In this document: piece by piece, positions 58,690 to 64,000 of the stretch | How the letters are laid out: each line of letters begins with the position of its first letter | Position numbering within the stretch: the stretch's first letter is position 1 | Assembly (NCBI RefSeq): GCF_021391495.1 | Contig: NZ_CP090063.1 | Span: 4,836,001-4,900,000, forward strand | DNA length: 64,000 nt | Direction: 5' to 3' | Source: Amycolatopsis acidiphila | GTDB lineage: Bacteria; Actinomycetota; Actinomycetes; Mycobacteriales; Pseudonocardiaceae | Notes under the pieces: model-generated | What the model was told of the DNA's origin: nothing | Seen by the model: the letters and a program-made list of their open reading frames with translations, nothing else | Databases searched by the model: none | Position numbers and translations under genes: made by a program

Positions 58690-60258
58690 GTGCCGACGTC
58701 CCGTACCGAGCACTGCCTCGGCGACATCCCGCGCCGCAACGCGGTTCGCTACGCCGAGGTCCCGTCCTATGTGGCCGACGGCCGCGGCGTGACCCATGGC
58801 GAGCTGTACGGGCGCGCGTCCGCGCTGGCTGCCGCGCTGGCCAAGGCGGGACTGCGCCGCCAGGACCGGATCGCGCTGTTCGGCCGGAACAGCATCGCCT
58901 TCGGCGAGGTGCTCGCGGCGGGACAGCTCAGCGGCATCATCGTCGCCACCGTCAACTTCCGGCTCGCGGCGCCCGAGATCGGCCGGATCCTCGCGGACGC
59001 GAACCCGCGGGTGCTCTTCGTCGACGCGGAGTACCTGCCGGTCATCGACCTCGCGCGCGCCGAGCTGGATCTCGGGCTGATCGTCTGCCTCGACCACACC
59101 GAGCGCACCGACGTCGTGCGCTACGAGGACTTCCTGTCCTCCACGGCCGGAGCGGACCTGCCGTTCTCCGCACGGCCGGAGGACATCGCCTGCCTCATCT
59201 ACACCAGCGGCACCACCGGCAGGCCCAAGGGCTGCATCCTCGGACAGCGGGAGCTCTTCCACGGCGCGCACCTGATGAACGTCGAGATGCGCACCGGCAG
59301 CGACGACCGGGTACTGCTGACGATGCCGCTGTTCCACATCGGCGCGATGGCGATCGGCCTCGGGCTGCACGCCCGCGGCGGAACCTCGGTGCTGCACCGG
59401 CAGTTCGACCCCGTGGCTGTGCTCGACACGGTGGCCGGGCAGGACATCACGGTGCTGCACCTGGCCCCCACCATGCTGCAGGCGCTGCTGCGCGAGGCGG
59501 CCGGGCGGCCGGGCTCGCTCGCCGGGGTGCGGACGGTCGTCTACTCCGCCGCGCCGATCACCGCGCCGGTGCTGCAGGCGGCGATGACCGCCATGCCCGG
59601 CGCGGGTTGCCTCAACCTCTACGGCCAGACCGAGGTGATGACCTCCGGGCTGCCGCGCGAGCTGCACCGCGGGGAGGGTGCCGCACGCGAGCGCCGGCTG
59701 AGCTCGGTCGGGCACCCGTTCCCAGACAACGCCGTGCGCATCGTCGGCGAGGACGGCACCGAGTGCCCGCCCGGCACACCGGGCGAGGTCACCGTCGCCT
59801 CGCCCGCGATGTTCCGCGGTTACTGGAACGACTCGGCGGCGACCGCGGCCACGCTCCGGGACGGCTGGTGCCACACCGGCGACGTCGGCGTGCTCGACGA
59901 AGAGGGCCTGCTGCACCTGGTCGACCGGAAGAAGGACGTCATCATCTCGGGCGGCGAGAACATCTACTCCCTGGAAGTGGAGGAAGCACTCGTCACGCAT
60001 CCGGGAGTGGTCCAGTGCGCGGTCGTCGGCATCCCGGACGAGCGCTGGGGCGAAGCGGTGTGCGCGGTGGTCGTGCCGGCCGAGGGCGCCGCGATAGACG
60101 TGACAGACCTGCGCGAGCACGTCTCGGCGCGGATCGCGCGGTACAAGGCGCCGCGCTCCGTGGTCGTCGTCGAGGAGCTGCCGGTCCTGCCGACCGGAAA
60201 GGTCGACAAGAAGGCACTCCGGCAGCAGTTCGCGGCCCGGCAGGAAACCGGCGCCTGA
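58690..60258 (+). CDS. AMP-forming acyl-CoA synthetase
   Basis: A 522-residue ANL-superfamily ligase. The phosphate loop YTSGTTGRPKGC is at 171-182, LNLYGQTEVMTSGLP holds the adenine-binding part near 310, GWCHTGDVGVLDEEGLLHLVDRKKDVIISGGENIYS is the hinge near 395-430, and the lid Lys is in PTGKVDKKALRQ near 505. It activates a fatty or other carboxylic acid with ATP and CoA. It lies under the operator-covered promoter at 58622 and is the first gene of a rightward operon with a second ligase and a secreted hydrolase. Confidence 0.88.
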   Translation: MPTSRTEHCLGDIPRRNAVRYAEVPSYVADGRGVTHGELYGRASALAAALAKAGLRRQDRIALFGRNSIAFGEVLAAGQLSGIIVATVNFRLAAPEIGRILADANPRVLFVDAEYLPVIDLARAELDLGLIVCLDHTERTDVVRYEDFLSSTAGADLPFSARPEDIACLIYTSGTTGRPKGCILGQRELFHGAHLMNVEMRTGSDDRVLLTMPLFHIGAMAIGLGLHARGGTSVLHRQFDPVAVLDTVAGQDITVLHLAPTMLQALLREAAGRPGSLAGVRTVVYSAAPITAPVLQAAMTAMPGAGCLNLYGQTEVMTSGLPRELHRGEGAARERRLSSVGHPFPDNAVRIVGEDGTECPPGTPGEVTVASPAMFRGYWNDSAATAATLRDGWCHTGDVGVLDEEGLLHLVDRKKDVIISGGENIYSLEVEEALVTHPGVVQCAVVGIPDERWGEAVCAVVVPAEGAAIDVTDLREHVSARIARYKAPRSVVVVEELPVLPTGKVDKKALRQQFAARQETGA

Positions 60259-60282
60259 TCCCCCGTACCCGAGGAGGTGCGC

Positions 60283-61848
60283 ATGTACCCGGCAGACTTC
60301 GCGCTGTCCACTCCGGACAAGTCCGCGGTGGTGGTGGCGGACACCGGGCAGCGCCAGACCTACCGGGAGCTCACGGAGGGCGCGAACCGGCTGGCCCGGC
60401 TGTTGCGCGAGGCGGGCTTGCGCCCGGGCGACCACTACGCGGTCTTCGCCGAGAACCACCTGCGGTACTTCGAGCTCGTGTGGGCCGGCCTGAACAGCGG
60501 CCTCTACGTCACGCCGGTCAACTCGCACCTGACCGCGGCCGAGGCCGCCCACCTCGTCAACGACAGCGGCGCCAAGGTGGTGCTCACCACCTCGGCCATG
60601 GCCGAGGTCGCGGAGCAGCTGGTGCCACTGACCCCGGGCGTCACGCGCCGGCTGATGCTCGACGGGACGGGCGAACACCACGAGTCCTACGAGCAGGCCG
60701 TCTCGGCCTTTCCGCCCGAACCGCTCGAGGACGAGGTGCGGGGCACCTTCATGCTCTACAGCTCCGGCACCACGGGCAGGCCGAAGGGCATCCGCTTCCC
60801 GTTGCCCGGCCATCCCGCCCGTGCCGGCGATCGCGAGCTGCTGCCCTCGGGTACCGCACTGCTCGGCCTCGACGAGGACACGGTGTACCTCTCCCCCGCG
60901 CCGCTCTACCACGCCGCGCCGCTGCGGGTCTCGGCTCTGGTGCACTGCACGGGCGGGACGGTGGTCGTACTGCGCCGGTTCGACGCGGAGCAGGCCCTCG
61001 CGGCGATCGAGGAACACCGGGTCACCTCGAGCCAGTGGGTGCCGACGATGTTCGTGCGCATGCTCAAACTGCCCGGCGAGGTCCGCGACCGCCACGACCT
61101 GTCGAGCATGCGGATCGCGGTGCACGCGGCGGCGCCCTGTCCGGTGGAGGTCAAGCGCCGGATGATCGAGTGGTGGGGCCCGATCCTGCGGGAGTACTAC
61201 TCGGGCACCGAGAACATCGGCACGACCGTGCTCTCCAGCGAGGAATGGCTGGCACACCCGGGCTCGGTGGGGCGGCCGCAGGGGACCGTCATCCACATCT
61301 GCGCCGAGGACGGCACCGAGCTGCCCGCGGGATCCGTGGGCACGGTGTACTTCGCGACACCGGACATCACGGTCGCCTACCACAACGACCCGGAGCGGAC
61401 CGCGGCGTTGTCGCATCCGCAGCATCCGGACTGGCGCACCATCGGCGACATCGGGCACCTCGACGAGGACGGCTACCTCTACCTGAGCGACCGCCGCGAC
61501 TTCACCATCATCGCGGGCGGGGTCAACATCTATCCCCGCGAGATCGAGGACGTCCTCGTGGTGCACGACGAGGTCGCCGACGTCGCCGTGTTCGGGGTGC
61601 CCCATCCGGAACTGGGCGAGCAGGTTCAGGCCGTCGTCCAGCCGGTGCGCTGGTCCGACGCCGGGAACGGCCTCGCCGAGCGCCTGCTGGCCCACTGCCG
61701 GACGCGGCTTGCCCCGTTCAAGTGGCCGCGCTCGATCGACTTCGTGCGCGAGCTGCCACGGCAGGACAACGGAAAGCTCTACAAGACGGCGCTGCGCGAG
61801 TCCTACCGGGCGCGAAGCCGACAACCAAGGAGAGAATCATTTCGATGA
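60283..61848 (+). CDS. AMP-forming acyl-CoA synthetase
   Basis: A 521-residue ANL ligase. The phosphate loop LYSSGTTGRPKGIRF is near residue 160, followed by an unusual PLPGHPARAGD region; EYYSGTENIGTTVLSSEEW holds the adenine-binding part. The hinge is RTIGDIGHLDEDGYLYLSDRRDFTIIAGGVNIYP and the lid Lys in RQDNGKLYKTAL. It resembles FadD-type ligases of bulky acids more than acetyl-CoA synthetase. ATG 60283 has GAGGAGG upstream. It overlaps the hydrolase gene by four bases. Confidence 0.88.
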   Translation: MYPADFALSTPDKSAVVVADTGQRQTYRELTEGANRLARLLREAGLRPGDHYAVFAENHLRYFELVWAGLNSGLYVTPVNSHLTAAEAAHLVNDSGAKVVLTTSAMAEVAEQLVPLTPGVTRRLMLDGTGEHHESYEQAVSAFPPEPLEDEVRGTFMLYSSGTTGRPKGIRFPLPGHPARAGDRELLPSGTALLGLDEDTVYLSPAPLYHAAPLRVSALVHCTGGTVVVLRRFDAEQALAAIEEHRVTSSQWVPTMFVRMLKLPGEVRDRHDLSSMRIAVHAAAPCPVEVKRRMIEWWGPILREYYSGTENIGTTVLSSEEWLAHPGSVGRPQGTVIHICAEDGTELPAGSVGTVYFATPDITVAYHNDPERTAALSHPQHPDWRTIGDIGHLDEDGYLYLSDRRDFTIIAGGVNIYPREIEDVLVVHDEVADVAVFGVPHPELGEQVQAVVQPVRWSDAGNGLAERLLAHCRTRLAPFKWPRSIDFVRELPRQDNGKLYKTALRESYRARSRQPRRESFR

Positions 61849-62897
61849 CAGTCCTTTCCAGGGCACGCGCGCTGGTCCCGGCCGCTGCCGTGCTGCTGTC
61901 GCTCCCGTTCACCGCGGTGTCCGCCGTGTCGGACCCGGGAGGCTGCTCCGACGTCAAGGTCCCGGCCTCGCTGGCGCCGGGACTGCCCAAGGACCAGACC
62001 ATCTACGGGCGGCTGTGCCTGCCACCCGGGCACGCGCCCGACGTCCTCCAGATCCTCGTGCACGGCGCCAGCTACGACCACACGTACTGGGATTTCCCGG
62101 GGTTCGGCGGCCAATACTCCTATACCCGCACTCAGAACTCCGCCGGCTACGCCACACTGGCCATCGACCAGCTCGGCGTCGGCCGCAGCTCGCATCCGCT
62201 GAGCGCGCTGGCCACCCAGCTCGCGGGCGCCAGCACCGTGCACGACGTGGTCACGGCGGCCCGCGGGGGCGCGCTCGGCCCGAGTTTCGACCGGGTCGCG
62301 CTGGTGGGCCATTCCTTCGGATCGCTCACCGTGTGGCTCGAAGCCGCGACCTACGCCGATGTCGACGGGGTCCTGGTGTCCGGGGCGTCGCACTCGCTCG
62401 GCGCGCTCGCCCTCGCCGAGCTGGGCCCCCACATCCGCCCGGCCCAGCTCGACCCCGTCACGGCCGCACACGTCCCCGCGGCGGATCTGGGCTACGTCAG
62501 CATTCCCGGGGCCCGCGCTCCGATCTTCTACTATCTGCCCAATGCCGATCCCGCTGTCGTCGCGCAGGACGAGGCCACCCGCAGCGAGATTCCGGTGGGA
62601 GTGGGGGCCACGATCCCGGTCTACATTCCGGCCACCGTCGGTATCAAGGTGCCGGTCCTCGAGGTCAACGGCGTCGAGGACAAGCCGTTCTGCGTCCAGG
62701 GCGGCGGTGGCTCGCTCACCGACTGCCGCAGCGACGCCACCCTGCACGACTCCGAGGCGGTGTTCTTCTCCCCCGAGGCACACCTGGAGACCACGGTCAT
62801 CCCCGACGCGGGGCACGACCTGAACCTGCAACGCAACGCCCGGGTCTTCTTCGACCGCGCGACGCGCTGGTTCCAGAACCACTTCCCGCTACGCTGA
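61845..62897 (+). CDS. Secreted alpha/beta hydrolase
   Basis: A 350-residue alpha/beta hydrolase. A signal peptide (SRARALVPAAAVLLSLPFTAVSAV) is cut near residue 27-28. HGASYDHTYWDFPG forms the oxyanion part near 73, VALVGHSFGS the nucleophile elbow with Ser157, and DAGHDLNLQ the catalytic His near 319. It is predicted to be exported and to act outside the cell. Its ATG lies in the stop of the ligase gene (ATGA), so a secreted esterase or amidase is translated with two cytoplasmic CoA ligases: it may free an acid from an ester that the ligases then activate. Confidence 0.83.
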   Translation: MTVLSRARALVPAAAVLLSLPFTAVSAVSDPGGCSDVKVPASLAPGLPKDQTIYGRLCLPPGHAPDVLQILVHGASYDHTYWDFPGFGGQYSYTRTQNSAGYATLAIDQLGVGRSSHPLSALATQLAGASTVHDVVTAARGGALGPSFDRVALVGHSFGSLTVWLEAATYADVDGVLVSGASHSLGALALAELGPHIRPAQLDPVTAAHVPAADLGYVSIPGARAPIFYYLPNADPAVVAQDEATRSEIPVGVGATIPVYIPATVGIKVPVLEVNGVEDKPFCVQGGGGSLTDCRSDATLHDSEAVFFSPEAHLETTVIPDAGHDLNLQRNARVFFDRATRWFQNHFPLR

Positions 62898-62904
62898 CCC
62901 GGGT

Positions 62905-62940
62905 CCGGCGGTGACCAGGGGCGTACCCGGTCACCGCCGG
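62905..62940. terminator. Bidirectional hairpin terminator
   Basis: CCGGCGGTGACC (62905-62916) and GGTCACCGCCGG (62929-62940) form a 12-base perfect stem with a 12-base loop. It lies between the rightward operon ending at 62897 and the leftward gene ending at 62931. Confidence 0.72.
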
Positions 62941-64000
62941 CCGTCCGGAACCGTGTCCCCGTCGGCGATCGCGGCGCGGACCTGCTGGCGCTGGATCTTT
63001 CCCATGGAGTTGCGCGGGATGGACGCCAGCGTCCGCACCCGCTCCGGGGTCTTGTACCGGGCCATTCCCGCGTCCCGGCAGTGCGCGCGCACGTCGTCCA
63101 GGGTCGGCGGCGGCAGCCCGTCCGCCGGAACCACCACGGCACAACAGGTCTCGCCCAGCCGTGGATCCGGCAACCCGATCACCGCGATGTCCGCGATCGC
63201 CGGATGGGTGGACAGCACCGCCTCGATCTCGGCGACCGAGATGTTCTCACCGCCCCGCACCACGATCTCCTTGAGCCGGCCGGTGATGGTGACCAGGCCG
63301 TGCTCGTCCACGACGGCGAGGTCACCGGTCCGGACGTAGCCCTGCTCGTCGATCGCGGTGGCGTCCAGCTCGTGGTCCAGGTAGCCGGCGAAACGCTGTG
63401 GCCCGCGCAGCCGCAGCTCCCCCGAGCTTCCCGCGGGCAGGTCCCTTCCGTCGGCGCCGGCGATCCTGACCTCCACGCCCGGCCCCGGGAGCCAGGACGA
63501 CCTCGCCTTGCCCGCCGCGTCCGTCCGCCGCGGGAACCCCGCGATGGGGAACTCGGTCAGGCCGTACCCGTTCACCACGCCGTCCCCGCCCAGTGTCCGG
63601 CGGACGATCTCGTCGAGGTCCGGGGAGACCGCCGCGCCGCCGCCCATGCACAGCCGCAGCCCTGGAAACAGCCGCTCGGCGCCGTGTTTTCGTTGCGCGG
63701 CAAGATAAGCCTGGAAGAAGGGGGTGGCGCTGCCGAGGATCGTCGCCCCGTGCTCCGCCATGGTGACCGGGGTGCGGGCGGGGTCGAAGTTGTCCAGCAG
63801 CACGAGCCTGCTGCCCACCCGCAACGTGGTGACCAGCCAGGCCATCCCGCCGATGTGGGCGAACGGGTAGGCCATCGGGAACACGTCGTCCTCGCCGGCA
63901 CCGAACTGGTCCACCATCGCGTTCGAGGACGCGAACACCGAGGCGTCGGTGTGCAGCACGCCCTTGGGCCGGGCCGTGCTGCCCGAGGTCACGTACACCC
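62931..64000 (-). CDS. AMP-forming acyl-CoA synthetase, 5' part outside window
   Basis: About 356 C-terminal residues of an ANL ligase. The phosphate loop YVTSGSTARPKGV is at the edge of the window, VNGYGLTEFPIAG near the adenine site, and the hinge in GYVRTGDLAVVDEHGLVTITGRLKEIVVRGGENIS. The lid Lys is in IPRNSMGKIQRQ. TS-G-S-TARPKG has Ala where most family members have Gly. It is convergent with the hydrolase operon across the hairpin at 62905-62940. Its start is beyond base 64000. Confidence 0.85.
   Translation of the reverse strand, partial: VYVTSGSTARPKGVLHTDASVFASSNAMVDQFGAGEDDVFPMAYPFAHIGGMAWLVTTLRVGSRLVLLDNFDPARTPVTMAEHGATILGSATPFFQAYLAAQRKHGAERLFPGLRLCMGGGAAVSPDLDEIVRRTLGGDGVVNGYGLTEFPIAGFPRRTDAAGKARSSWLPGPGVEVRIAGADGRDLPAGSSGELRLRGPQRFAGYLDHELDATAIDEQGYVRTGDLAVVDEHGLVTITGRLKEIVVRGGENISVAEIEAVLSTHPAIADIAVIGLPDPRLGETCCAVVVPADGLPPPTLDDVRAHCRDAGMARYKTPERVRTLASIPRNSMGKIQRQQVRAAIADGDTVPDGRR

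Noticed and set aside
58600..61824. Antisense frame of over 1000 codons across two CoA-ligase genes
   Set aside because: Both ligases on the other strand are complete with all ANL motifs; the long antisense frame is a product of GC-rich codon use.

Overview
The window is very GC-rich, densely packed DNA with many GTG starts, four-base ATGA/GTGA gene overlaps and short or absent leaders. Its regulator families (FadR-type and UTRA-type GntR, TetR, ArsR, LuxR with an NB-ARC-like ATPase) and its gene content (mycofactocin-type SDR, heteromeric acyl-CoA dehydrogenases, three-component P450, formylglycine-generating enzyme) point to a soil actinomycete, most likely of the Pseudonocardiaceae such as Amycolatopsis. 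That genus assignment is inference. I see no rRNA, tRNA, CRISPR array, prophage or insertion sequence. The region reads as chromosomal catabolic accessory DNA.

Layout. 1-8.0 kb: the end of a GH15 glucoamylase-like gene; a YeiH transporter divergent from a UTRA GntR regulator; a solute-binding-like protein with a LysR regulator; a TetR/SDR pair sharing a repeated operator; and a FadR-type regulator. 8.1-16.8 kb: a coenzyme-B12 module. A divergent 3-hydroxyisobutyryl-CoA-hydrolase-like gene faces an operon hcmB-hcl-meaH-hcmA-lctP-adenosyltransferase-like. The mutase carries the Ile/Asp pair of 2-hydroxyisobutyryl-CoA mutases instead of the Tyr of methylmalonyl-CoA mutase. The operon is followed by a cobalamin riboswitch that leads into a second FadR-type regulator gene. 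The same 11-base operator (TGGTCTGACCA, or its complement) lies at the promoter of the mutase operon and just upstream of the riboswitch promoter. 16.7-21.7 kb: formylglycine-generating enzyme, a hexapeptide-repeat protein, a membrane-protein gene split by an amber codon, a flavin monooxygenase, an aldo/keto reductase relic and a lipoprotein. 21.8-25.8 kb: a complete tetronate (threonate/erythronate) operon, kdgT-dtnK-pdxA2-deoR.

25.8-41.6 kb: flavoprotein oxidoreductases, two ArsR regulators, then a leftward operon (Rieske oxygenase, [2Fe-2S] ferredoxin, E1-alpha, E1-beta, a free lipoyl domain, enoyl-CoA hydratase, ArsR) and a rightward P450 operon (ferredoxin, ferredoxin reductase, beta-hydroxyacid dehydrogenase, CMD-family protein, P450) closed by a very strong terminator. 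41.6-45.9 kb: TetR, an NB-ARC/LuxR regulator, a cysteine-rich unknown protein and DoxX. 46-64 kb: an acyl-CoA degradation block with four acyl-CoA dehydrogenases in two pairs, three enoyl-CoA hydratases, four SDRs, a VOC protein, a degenerate isochorismatase-like protein, three acyl-CoA ligases and a secreted alpha/beta hydrolase.

How it works together. The right half looks like a hydroxylate, CoA-activate and beta-oxidise pathway for a branched or cyclic substrate that I cannot name. Six exact copies of the 16-base inverted repeat TTGAC-N6-GTCAA sit in promoter regions of this block, often over the -35, -10 or start site, which suggests one regulon. The left half is a 2-hydroxyisobutyrate (2-methyllactate) module. 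Its proposed control is a B12 riboswitch that turns off a repressor, so that the B12-dependent mutase is made only when the cofactor is present. That circuit is the most interesting candidate system in the window; its parts are seen in the sequence and its logic is inferred.
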